Part shown: positions 1-6,029 of the stretch, piece after piece
Layout of the letters: each line of letters begins with the position of its first letter
Numbering within the stretch: the stretch's first letter is position 1
Assembly (NCBI GenBank): GCA_023253615.1
Contig: JALRFZ010000319.1
Coordinates: 1 to 6,039 of the forward strand
Source of the DNA: Verrucomicrobiales bacterium
GTDB taxonomy: Bacteria; Verrucomicrobiota; Verrucomicrobiia; Verrucomicrobiales; DEV007
DNA length: 6,039 nt
Direction: 5' to 3'
The notes under the pieces: model-generated
Seen by the model: the letters and a program-made list of their open reading frames with translations, nothing else
Databases searched by the model: none
What the model was told of the DNA's origin: nothing
Position numbers and translations under genes: made by a program

Positions 1-447
1 ATCTCATCCTGGGGCCCCGGGGCGTTCAAGCACGGATCCACTCAAATCGACGAAGAACCGAATGAAGAAAGCGAACGGGAGACCCTACTTGAGGATGTCC
101 GTAATCACCCGGAACTTTGGTTTGGCGGAGTTCCTATTGACGAGTTTCTTGCGAATCGAATTGGGACGATCTCTGATTCCGGCGCGGTCAGTTTCCTCGG
201 AAGCTCAAGCGAATTCCACATCGATCACGCCACCGGCTTACTTCATCCTCGGAAAACCGGGCTCTACCGAACAACCGTGGCGATTCTCACGATGGAAGAC
301 GACCCCATTCCCTTAACGTGGCTCATTGAACTCCTGCGAAGAACGGGTTATCACCCCAACGTTTCACGCACGGACTTGGGCCGTTACAAGTGGCGGTGGG
401 AACGAACTGAGGGTTTTCCAACAGATATGATTCTTTGGAACGAATGA
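1..447 (+). CDS. Hypothetical protein, 5' end cut by window edge
   Basis: Frame 1 is open from the first base to a TGA at 445-447 and gives at least 148 residues, with no start codon needed inside the window, so this is the C-terminal part of a longer gene. I do not recognise the family. The visible protein is soluble-looking, with an acidic stretch near residues 17-33 (DEEPNEESERE), then WFGGVPIDEFL, a mixed segment around GLYRTTVAIL that reads like beta strand, an LTWLIELLRRTGY helix, and an aromatic, basic tail (RYKWRWE). No membrane segment or known catalytic motif is visible. GC by hand count is about 53%, lower than vsr next door. It converges on vsr with a 17-bp gap. Supporting the frame: the translation has ordinary globular composition and no internal stop. 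A vsr neighbour often belongs to a restriction-modification locus, but nothing here shows that this gene does. Confidence 0.7.
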   Translation: MSSWGPGAFKHGSTQIDEEPNEESERETLLEDVRNHPELWFGGVPIDEFLANRIGTISDSGAVSFLGSSSEFHIDHATGLLHPRKTGLYRTTVAILTMEDDPIPLTWLIELLRRTGYHPNVSRTDLGRYKWRWERTEGFPTDMILWNE

Positions 448-464
448 ATCAGCCAAATCCATTC

Positions 465-890
465 TCACCCCATCCACCCCCTCAACCGCCCCTCCAGCCA
501 AGCCCGCGATTCCGCCGTCTTCAACGCACAAGCCCAGATCGTGATCACGTGCCAGCCCGTCGCGCGGAGCGCGGCCTCGACCCGGGCGTCGCGTGCGCGG
601 TTGCCTTCGATCTTCGCGGTCCACCATTCCCGGCGTGTCGCCGGCAGGCGGAAATCCCGGCAGTCCTCGTGGCCGTGCCAGAAGCAGCCATGGACGAAAA
701 CGACGGTCCGGTAACGCGGCAGCACGAGATCCGGCCTCCCCGGCAGGCTCCGGTTGAGCGGTCCGTTCACCGTGAACCGATAACCCATCCGGTGCAGCAT
801 GGACCGCACCACGAGCTCGGGCCGGGTATTGCCGCCGCGGATCCGGGACATCACCTCGGATCGCTTCTCGGGAGTGAAGACGTCGGCCAT
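465..890 (-). CDS. vsr: Very short patch repair (Vsr) DNA mismatch endonuclease
   Basis: This is a full-length (141 aa) Vsr-family endonuclease. In E. coli, Vsr nicks 5' of the T in T:G mismatches that arise when 5-methylcytosine deaminates in Dcm sites, starting short-patch repair. The match is clear by eye: the N-terminus MADV, E25 (PELVV), the catalytic Asp in LPGRPD (D54, matching E. coli D51), and FVHGCFWHGH with H67 and H72 (matching H64 and H69) plus F70 and W71, which intercalate at the mismatch. The zinc ligands are also present: C69, H74, C77 and C121 (IWACALK). PATRREWW follows as in the family. The ATG start fits the conserved N-terminus. The purine run GGAGA abuts the ATG and is too close for a good ribosome site. 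No cytosine-5 methyltransferase, the usual partner, lies within the window. It probably shared a transcript with the mazF relic 37 bp upstream. Confidence 0.95.
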   Translation of the reverse strand: MADVFTPEKRSEVMSRIRGGNTRPELVVRSMLHRMGYRFTVNGPLNRSLPGRPDLVLPRYRTVVFVHGCFWHGHEDCRDFRLPATRREWWTAKIEGNRARDARVEAALRATGWHVITIWACALKTAESRAWLEGRLRGWMG

Positions 891-927
891 TCTCCATCAT
901 GGCCTGGATTGGGGCGGAAATCCACGG

Positions 928-1192
928 TCACAGCCCCGGCAACATGCGCATCCGGTCCTCGGCCATCGCCATCGTGTCCGCTTTCACCGCCCCCCCGGCA
1001 CCTCAGGAGCCGGCCCTTGCTGATCGAACGCACCGCCTCACAAAGCAAGGCGGAGGGATTGACGAGTCCGCCGTCGGGCGCTTGGACGACGACACGCCAG
1101 GGAATCGCGCGCAGGGTCGAGGTGATGGGAATGACGACCACGAGCCCCGCTTTGCTCACGGAGACGACATGGATCCGATGAAACCGTTTTGG
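928..1192 (-). pseudogene. mazF: Decayed mazF/PemK-type toxin gene (N-terminus lost, frameshifted)
   Basis: Read on the minus strand from about 1192, the frame gives a MazF-like core: HVVSVSKAGLVVVIPITS, then IPWRVVV, GGLVNPSALLCEAVRSIS and KGRL. These match the central and C-terminal strands of MazF/PemK endoribonucleases. After GRLLRCRG, at a run of seven G (plus strand C990-996), the homology continues only in another frame: GAVKADTMAMAEDRMRMLPGL, then TGA at 928-930. That is a typical MazF C-terminus. Deleting one G would join the two. The N-terminal 25-30 residues (the GDIxxVDLxPxxGxExxxxRP region) are missing, and an in-frame TGA lies at 1193-1195. A GTG at 1157-1159 could start only the fragment. 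No mazE antitoxin is present; where it would be expected stands the hipB promoter. The gene is therefore almost certainly inactive. In real MazF the active site includes the lost N-terminal Arg region and the PITS/PVTS Thr. Confidence 0.8.
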
Positions 1193-1206
1193 TCACAATT
1201 TGTGCT

Positions 1207-1243
1207 CTTGAAAGCAGGAAATAATAGAATAAAATCTTTCAAG
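1207..1243. promoter_or_regulatory. Inverted repeat CTTGAAAG-N21-CTTTCAAG, candidate HipB operator
   Basis: CTTGAAAG at 1207-1214 and CTTTCAAG at 1236-1243 are perfect 8-bp inverted copies, 29 bp apart start to start (close to three helical turns). The left arm covers the -35 box and the right arm covers the predicted transcription start just after the -10 box. HipB proteins are known to repress their own operon by binding paired inverted sites over the promoter, so this placement is what autoregulation would need. Binding by this HipB is inferred, not shown. Confidence 0.55.
1208..1235 (+). promoter_or_regulatory. Sigma-70-type promoter of hipBA
   Basis: TTGAAA (1208-1213) and TAAAAT (1230-1235) are separated by 16 bp, each one base from the consensus hexamer. 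They lie in a marked AT-rich patch (1201-1250 is about 30% GC by hand count, in otherwise about 65% GC DNA). The predicted transcription start is near 1241-1243, only 6-8 bases before the hipB ATG. Verrucomicrobial promoters are little studied, so the match is by the general bacterial consensus. Confidence 0.65.
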
Positions 1244-1248
1244 CAATC

Positions 1249-1596
1249 ATGGCTGCCAAGAATCAGCTCACGGAAGCGCCGCCCTACGTGGTGGAGTCGT
1301 CCCTCAAGCGCCTCGGGGCGGACATCAAGCTGGCCCGGCTGCGCCGGAATCTCACGGTCGCGGCGGTGGCCGAGCGGATCGGCACGGGACCCCGGGCGGT
1401 CCTGGACGCGGAGAAGGGGAAGCCGACCACGGGGATCGTCGTCTACGCGGCCCTGTTGTGGGCTTATGATCTGATTGGTCAGCTGGACGAGGTGGCGGCC
1501 GCCTCGCGCGATGCCGAGGGTCTGCAATTGTCCCGTCATTCGGAGCGACGCCGCGCGCGGGAGAGTGGAACGGGAGGACTCGACCATGACTTCTGA
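1249..1596 (+). CDS. hipB: HipB-like XRE-family antitoxin and transcriptional repressor
   Basis: This is a 115-residue protein with a single XRE/Cro-type helix-turn-helix. LKRLGADIKLARLRRNLTV (residues 19-37) leads into VAAVAERIGTGPRAVLDAEKGKP (about 38-59), with the recognition helix near residues 46-55, followed by helices IVVYAALLWAYDLIGQLDEVA. The C-terminal tail is charged and probably flexible, ending in the short acidic LDHDF. HipB antitoxins bind and neutralise the HipA kinase and repress the operon. The position directly before hipA, with an 11-bp overlap, fixes the pairing. The ATG has no Shine-Dalgarno sequence before it, and the predicted transcript start is only 6-8 bases upstream, so translation may be nearly leaderless. 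A start at the GTG for V14 or V15 is possible but would trim the lead-in to the first helix. Confidence 0.88.
   Translation: MAAKNQLTEAPPYVVESSLKRLGADIKLARLRRNLTVAAVAERIGTGPRAVLDAEKGKPTTGIVVYAALLWAYDLIGQLDEVAAASRDAEGLQLSRHSERRRARESGTGGLDHDF
1573..1577 (+). promoter_or_regulatory. Ribosome binding site of hipA inside hipB
   Basis: GGAGG lies 8 bases before the ATG at 1586 and within the 3' end of hipB. It decides the hipA start: the frame is open further upstream (to about 1475), but only this ATG has a strong ribosome site and gives the normal HipA N-terminus. Confidence 0.7.
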
Positions 1597-2869
1597 AGAG
1601 CGCCGGGAATGTTTTGTCTACGTGACGCTGCCGGGATCGCCGGACTTCGTGACGGCGGGGCGCTTCGAACTCTCCGTGGACTCCGGGGGAGAACCCAGGG
1701 GGCGTTTCGTCTACGGTGCCAGCTACCTCGCGCGGCCCGATGCCGTGCCGCTCGACCCGGTCGAACTGACCCTGCGCGAGGGCACTTTCGAAACCCGCCG
1801 GTTGAAAGGTGTCTTTGGGGCGATCCGTGATGCCAGTCCGGATTTCTGGGGGCGGCGGGTGATCGAAAAGCACTCGGGTTTTCCAAGGCTCGGGGAGATG
1901 GATTACCTGCTCCTTTCCCCGGACGACCGTGCCGGTGCCCTTGGCTTTGGCACGGGGAAAACGCCGCCTGCTCCTCTGCGTCGTTTCAATCGCACGCTCG
2001 ATCTCGAAAAGCTCCAGAGCTTGGCGGATGCGATTCTCGCCGAATCGCCGCATCCGGCGACGCCATCCGATCTCGCCCGGGTCGAGGATCTCCTCCTCGT
2101 CGGCACCTCGATGGGGGGCGCGCGGCCCAAAGCCGTGGTGGAGGATGAGGAGGGGCTCTGGATCGCCAAGTTCAATCATCCGGAAGACCGTTGGAACCAG
2201 GCCAGGGTGGAACACTCGATGCTGGAGCTGGCCCGGCGCTGCGGCATCCGTTCCGCGTTGAGCCGGGTGGTCACGGTCGGCGAGCGCGACGTCCTGCTGG
2301 TGAAACGCTTCGACAGGAAGATGTCGGATACCGGGTATGAACGCGCCCGCATGATCAGCGGGCTGACCCTGCTCGGCGCGGAGGATTCCTCGACGGATCG
2401 GCGCAATTGGTCGTACGTCGTCCTTGCGGAAAACCTTCGCAAAGTGTCCGCCAATCCCCGGATGGACACCGCGGAGTTGTTCCGACGGATGGTTTTCAAT
2501 GCCTTGATTTCGAATACGGACGATCACCCGAGGAACCATGCGCTGATCGCGTTCGACCGGCAGTGGCAACTTTCCCCGGCCTACGATCTGAATCCGGCAC
2601 CCCTTGTCTCGATCGAGAGAAGGGATCTCGCCATGGAATGCGGTGACTACGGACGTTTTGCCAATCGCCTCAATCTGCTCAGCCAATGCCGCCGCTTTCT
2701 CCTCGATCCGGAGGAGGCGAAGGAAATCCTCGAGGAAACCGAGGCGGTCGTCCGCCATTTCTGGTATGACACGGCGAGGGCCTGCGGGGTGACGGTCGAG
2801 GATTGCCGGCGGATCGAAGGGGCGTTCGCCTACCCGGGGTTTCGTCGGAAGGTCGGTGCGGATCGTTGA
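1586..2869 (+). CDS. hipA: HipA-family serine/threonine kinase toxin
   Basis: This 427-residue protein has the full HipA layout. The N-terminal subdomain (about 10-125) contains FxYxxSYL, ASPDFWGRRVIE and DYLLLSPDDRAGALGF. The kinase core holds GTSMGGARPKA (173-183), the family's P-loop, with S175 in the place where E. coli HipA autophosphorylates Ser150. It also has LWIAKF with K195, and LLVKRFDR. The catalytic loop is NTDDHPRNHAL, with D312 matching E. coli D309 and N317 as the metal-binding Asn. The metal-binding Asp lies in SPAYDLNP (D334, matching D332). All key residues are present, so the kinase looks active. E. coli HipA phosphorylates glutamyl-tRNA synthetase and induces dormancy; the target of this divergent member is unknown. 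It forms an operon with hipB, which it overlaps by 11 bp. Length is close to E. coli HipA (440 aa). Confidence 0.95.
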   Translation: MTSEERRECFVYVTLPGSPDFVTAGRFELSVDSGGEPRGRFVYGASYLARPDAVPLDPVELTLREGTFETRRLKGVFGAIRDASPDFWGRRVIEKHSGFPRLGEMDYLLLSPDDRAGALGFGTGKTPPAPLRRFNRTLDLEKLQSLADAILAESPHPATPSDLARVEDLLLVGTSMGGARPKAVVEDEEGLWIAKFNHPEDRWNQARVEHSMLELARRCGIRSALSRVVTVGERDVLLVKRFDRKMSDTGYERARMISGLTLLGAEDSSTDRRNWSYVVLAENLRKVSANPRMDTAELFRRMVFNALISNTDDHPRNHALIAFDRQWQLSPAYDLNPAPLVSIERRDLAMECGDYGRFANRLNLLSQCRRFLLDPEEAKEILEETEAVVRHFWYDTARACGVTVEDCRRIEGAFAYPGFRRKVGADR

Positions 2870-2946
2870 TCGGACCGGATGTTCCACACGGCGTGGTGAT
2901 GCTTGAACCATGAGGCGGGGGCGGCTTCCATTTTGACATCTCCGCC

Positions 2947-2956
2947 GCTCCGGAGC
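2947..2956. repeat. Perfect 10-bp palindrome GCTCCGGAGC before the oxygenase gene
   Basis: GCTCCGGAGC lies 12 bases before the ATG at 2969 and contains the GGAG that best serves as ribosome site for that gene. It is too short to form a stable hairpin on its own. It may be chance in GC-rich DNA or a weak protein-binding site. The 99-bp gap between hipA and the oxygenase gene holds no convincing promoter or terminator. Confidence 0.3.
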
Positions 2957-2968
2957 AGGCTCGTCAGC

Positions 2969-5365
2969 ATGTCATCCAAGGTCGAAACCGCTTTCCTCGC
3001 GGCTCTTGCCAAAATCACCGGAACCGGAAACTTCCACTCCGAAGGCAGGCTCGCCTCCCTTCCCCCGGAGATCCGCGTCAGGGGGGTGGGAGAGCTTTCC
3101 TTTCCGCTTCCCGAGGCGGAGGTTCGGCGGTTGATCGCCATCGCCGAAGCGGCGCCTTATGGCAAAGGGCTCGAAACTCTGCGTGACGATTCGGTGAGGC
3201 GGTGTTGGCAGATCGATGCGCGGCATCTCGATCTTTCCGCGCCAATCTGGAACGCCATGGTCACCGCTGCCCTCGGGGCAGTGAAGAAGGATCTTGGCAT
3301 CAAAGCGGAGATCTCGGCCTTGCCCTACAAGCTGCTGATCTATGAAAAGGGCGGGCATTTCCTGCCACACCGGGACACGGAAAAACTGGAGTCCATGTTC
3401 GGTACCTTCATCATCGCCCTGCCGTCGGCACACGAGGGCGGAGCGCTCCATATCCGCCACGGGGGGCGGGAGGTGGTGGTGGACTTCAGCAAAAGGATGC
3501 ACGAAGGAGGATTCCCGTTCGTGGCGCTCTTCGCCGATTGTGAACACGAGGTGAAGCCGGTCCGCTCCGGCCATCGCTGCTGTCTCGTTTACAATCTGAA
3601 GCTTGAAAATGGAAAGGCTTCCTCGCTCAACCGTCCGGTGGATGTCCAGGCAAAGGCGCTGGTGCCGCCGCTTCGCCGGCTCGTGGAAGAGAGGCCCCGG
3701 GGGCTGACCGCGGTCTTGTTGGAGCACAGCTACACCGAGGCGAATTTCTCCCTGCGGAATCTGAAAGGGAACGATTCATCGCGCGCGCGGGTGTTCCTCG
3801 CCGCGGCGGACGATCTGGGGCTCGTGGCGCATCTTGGATTGGTGACCTATCACCAGATGGGAGAGCTCGAGGGAGGAGACTTTTCCTACCACAGCCACCG
3901 TTACCGGCGCTTTTTTGACGACGACGAGGAGGAAGTCGATGAGATGGAAGGTGAGATGGGCGAGATCTACGATGAAAGCCTCTCCGTGAATCACTGGCGC
4001 GATGCGAAGGATCGACCGGCGAAACTGGGCGTCTACTCCCTGAAAATGGAGGATCTGATCACCAGGGAAGCGATCGATGCCCGCGAGCCTGACGAAAAGG
4101 AGAGCGAGGGTTTCACCGGAAACGCGGGCTGCACGATGGAATATTGGTACCATCGCGCCGCCGTGGTCTGGTGGAGGCGAGAGGACCACGAGCGTATCCT
4201 CTGTGCTCAAAGCCCCGCAGGAGCCTGCCGGGAGCTCTTTGCCCTCGCAGGCAAAAAGGGAAAGATCGCCCGGGAATCGTTTGAACGTCTCGCCCGTGCC
4301 ATCGTGGATGCTTTCCCCGCCGCCCTGCCGCACTTCAGCGCCTATTCCCGGAGCAAAATCACCGCGGGAGCTGACGACGAAGACGAATACGACGGTTTCT
4401 TTGATGACGAAGAAGTCCTCGATCCCGGGGAAGAGGCGTTCACGGTTGCGCTGGCCGCATTCGCGAGGGCGGGATCGGCGGATTGCGTCGCGAAGCTGAT
4501 CGATCGCGTCCCTCCGGCCGCCTTCGGGATGTGCCGTCCCGCGTTGTGGCGGCGACTCTTCCAGGCCTTCGGCTCAGCGCCCTTCCGGCCGGTCATTGAT
4601 TCGTTGCTGGATGAAGGGACCGAAATCCATCGCCATCTGCTGTTTGTGCTGCTGGAGGTCGCGCATGCGCTTCCCTCCGAGGAGGGCCTGGCGCGACGGT
4701 TGATTTCCCGCCTCGTCCGGATCGCACCGCAGGCTCCCAAGCGTGGTTGGGAACCGCGGCGGAATCCTGCCCCATCCGGAGATCCCAATGAGGCGAGGAC
4801 TTTGCTGATGGTCTCGCCGATGATCACCGATCCCACGGAACGACACCTCGCCCTTTCCTTCTTGAAGTCGGACCAATCGCTCGCCTATGTCCGCGAGATC
4901 CTCGGTCCGCTCCTTCTCGAAATTGTCGTTATCGCGGTGGCGCGTCGGCAGCGCTCGCTCTACCCGGATCTTCTGAACTTTGCGACCGAGACGCTCAAAT
5001 CCGAGATTTCACGCGAGCTGAAACCCTATTCCGACTGGACACGTCCTTGCCCGCCACCGCCGGTGCCACACACGCCGACCGGTTGGAGCCCGCGCCGGCG
5101 CCCCCAACCTGATCCGCTCGGTGAACTCGCAAACTTCATGGCCGACCCGGCGGAACGGAGCCACGATTTCAAAAGGGCGGAGTTCGACCGCTCGACGGTG
5201 GAGGAGTTCATCAGAGCGAATCTCCTTGATCTCGATCAGACCACCATCAAGGTCGGCACACCCTACACCCTCCGTGTCACCAAGAACGATTCATCCTATC
5301 TCCATGCCCTTGCGGTGCGGAAGAAGGATGAGTCTTTGCTCGCGAAGCTTGGAGCAACCCGGTAA
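2969..5365 (+). CDS. Large protein with N-terminal prolyl-4-hydroxylase-like 2OG-Fe(II) oxygenase domain
   Basis: The protein has 798 residues. The catalytic domain (about 75-212) shows YKLLIYEKGGHFLPHRD with iron ligands H134 and D136, a GTFIIALPSAHEGGAL core strand, and ADCEHEVKPVRSGHR with distal ligand H193 and, ten residues on, R203 to hold 2-oxoglutarate. The order HxD...H...x10...K/R is that of prolyl 4-hydroxylase-type oxygenases, which hydroxylate protein or small-molecule carbons using O2 and 2-oxoglutarate. The substrate is not readable from sequence. Further on, GFTGNAG...EYWYHRAAVVWW (381-402) is a motif I associate with large bacterial and fungal members of this group. There are acidic tracts at 316-335 and 469-489, helical repeat-like sequence from about 490 to 690, and a proline/arginine-rich linker at 693-716. 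The ATG at 2969 is preferred to an upstream TTG at 2903, since GGAG...AGG lies 9-13 bases before it. The gene follows hipA by 99 bp on the same strand. Confidence 0.88.
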   Translation: MSSKVETAFLAALAKITGTGNFHSEGRLASLPPEIRVRGVGELSFPLPEAEVRRLIAIAEAAPYGKGLETLRDDSVRRCWQIDARHLDLSAPIWNAMVTAALGAVKKDLGIKAEISALPYKLLIYEKGGHFLPHRDTEKLESMFGTFIIALPSAHEGGALHIRHGGREVVVDFSKRMHEGGFPFVALFADCEHEVKPVRSGHRCCLVYNLKLENGKASSLNRPVDVQAKALVPPLRRLVEERPRGLTAVLLEHSYTEANFSLRNLKGNDSSRARVFLAAADDLGLVAHLGLVTYHQMGELEGGDFSYHSHRYRRFFDDDEEEVDEMEGEMGEIYDESLSVNHWRDAKDRPAKLGVYSLKMEDLITREAIDAREPDEKESEGFTGNAGCTMEYWYHRAAVVWWRREDHERILCAQSPAGACRELFALAGKKGKIARESFERLARAIVDAFPAALPHFSAYSRSKITAGADDEDEYDGFFDDEEVLDPGEEAFTVALAAFARAGSADCVAKLIDRVPPAAFGMCRPALWRRLFQAFGSAPFRPVIDSLLDEGTEIHRHLLFVLLEVAHALPSEEGLARRLISRLVRIAPQAPKRGWEPRRNPAPSGDPNEARTLLMVSPMITDPTERHLALSFLKSDQSLAYVREILGPLLLEIVVIAVARRQRSLYPDLLNFATETLKSEISRELKPYSDWTRPCPPPPVPHTPTGWSPRRRPQPDPLGELANFMADPAERSHDFKRAEFDRSTVEEFIRANLLDLDQTTIKVGTPYTLRVTKNDSSYLHALAVRKKDESLLAKLGATR

Positions 5366-5435
5366 ACGGAGAACGGGATGGATTCCCGCGTCCCAACCTT
5401 GACCCCACCGCCCCTTCCCGCGTATCCTTTCCATC

Positions 5436-5975
5436 ATGATCCCGCGCCGCGCCGCCCTTGAACGCCTCTCCCTGCTCCTGGGCGGCGCCCTTTCCCCGCA
5501 GATCACCGCGTCCCTCAGGGGACAGACGCTGAACGCGGGTCCGGGTGTCGTGGTGACGCCGGAGCAGACCGCCCTGCTCGCGGAGGTCGCCGACGTGATC
5601 ATCCCGACCACCGATACGCCCGGAGCGAAGGCGGCCGGAGTCGAGGCCTTCATCATCCGCGTGCTGCGCGATTGCCATCCGCTCGCCGAGCAGGAGTCCT
5701 TCTACGCCGGCCTCGCGAAGATCGAGGAAGCCGGTCACCGGGCTCACGGCAAGCCCTTCGCCGAACTCGCCGCCGACCAGAAAACCGCCCTCATCCGCTC
5801 GACCGCGGAGAAGGACAAGGCCTTCTTCAAACGCCTCCGCGAATTCGTCGTGACCGGCTATTTCATCTCCGAAATTGGCGCGACCCAGGCCCTGGAGTAT
5901 CTCCCCGTCCCCGGAAGGTTTGAAGGCGATGTGCCCATGCAGCCCGGACAGAAGGCTTGGGCGATTTCGAGGTGA
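5436..5975 (+). CDS. Gluconate 2-dehydrogenase subunit 3 family protein
   Basis: This is a 179-residue protein of the gluconate 2-dehydrogenase subunit 3 family, the small subunit of periplasmic membrane-linked flavoprotein dehydrogenases in which a GMC oxidoreductase is the catalytic large subunit. Recognisable motifs are LLAEVADVIIPTTDTPGAK.AGV..FI (47-73) and VVTGYFISEIGATQ (138-151), followed by PVPGRFEGD. The N-terminus MIPRRAALERLSLLLGGAL has twin arginines (R4, R5) and a short hydrophobic stretch. That suits a Tat signal, as known for this family, though the motif lacks the usual Phe. The gene starts 70 bp after the oxygenase gene and has no visible Shine-Dalgarno site. The partner GMC dehydrogenase would be expected just beyond the right edge of the window. 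The substrate is unknown; the family name should not be taken to mean gluconate. Confidence 0.9.
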   Translation: MIPRRAALERLSLLLGGALSPQITASLRGQTLNAGPGVVVTPEQTALLAEVADVIIPTTDTPGAKAAGVEAFIIRVLRDCHPLAEQESFYAGLAKIEEAGHRAHGKPFAELAADQKTALIRSTAEKDKAFFKRLREFVVTGYFISEIGATQALEYLPVPGRFEGDVPMQPGQKAWAISR

Positions 5976-6029
5976 AGCCGGAAGCCGGAAGCCGGAAGCC
6001 GGAAGCCGGAAGCCGGAAGTCGGAAGTCA
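5974..6029 (+). repeat. Heptamer tandem repeat (GAAGCCG)6 plus two variant units
   Basis: Six exact GAAGCCG units (5974-6015) are followed by GAAGTCG (6016-6022) and GAAGTCA (6023-6029), eight 7-bp units in all. The array begins at the last two bases of the TGA stop of the upstream gene. The downstream units degenerate by C-to-T and G-to-A changes. A 7-bp unit read in the gene's frame has no stop and would encode the repeat SRKPEAG, so losing the TGA would add a basic tail. Slippage at such arrays readily changes copy number. Confidence 0.95.

Noticed and set aside
851..1159. Minus-strand 102-codon open frame as an intact gene
   Set aside because: Its first half is MazF-like, but beyond the seven-G run it is out-of-frame nonsense overlapping vsr. 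It is better described as part of the mazF pseudogene.
435..1181. Long plus-strand open frame across vsr and the mazF relic
   Set aside because: It is antisense to vsr and the MazF core, rich in Pro/Arg/His as expected for a shadow frame in GC-rich DNA, and has no recognisable motif.
1352..2911. 519-codon minus-strand open frame opposite hipA
   Set aside because: It is the complement of the well-supported hipB/hipA genes, with Pro/Arg/His-rich shadow composition and no domain. Length alone is not enough at this GC content.
2934..2939. TTGACA as a -35 box for the oxygenase gene
   Set aside because: A perfect -35 hexamer, but no -10-like sequence at 15-19 bp downstream; the following DNA is GC-rich.
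3612..3655. Hydrophobic helix ILGPLLLEIVVIAVA (residues 644-658 of the oxygenase; bases about 4898-4942) as a membrane segment
   Set aside because: It is short, has a Glu in the middle and lies in a helical, otherwise soluble region; it is more likely a buried helix.
5374..5388. Possible terminator hairpin CGGGA-TGGAT-TCCCG after the oxygenase gene
   Set aside because: The stem is only 5 bp and no T-run follows. It is too weak to call a terminator.
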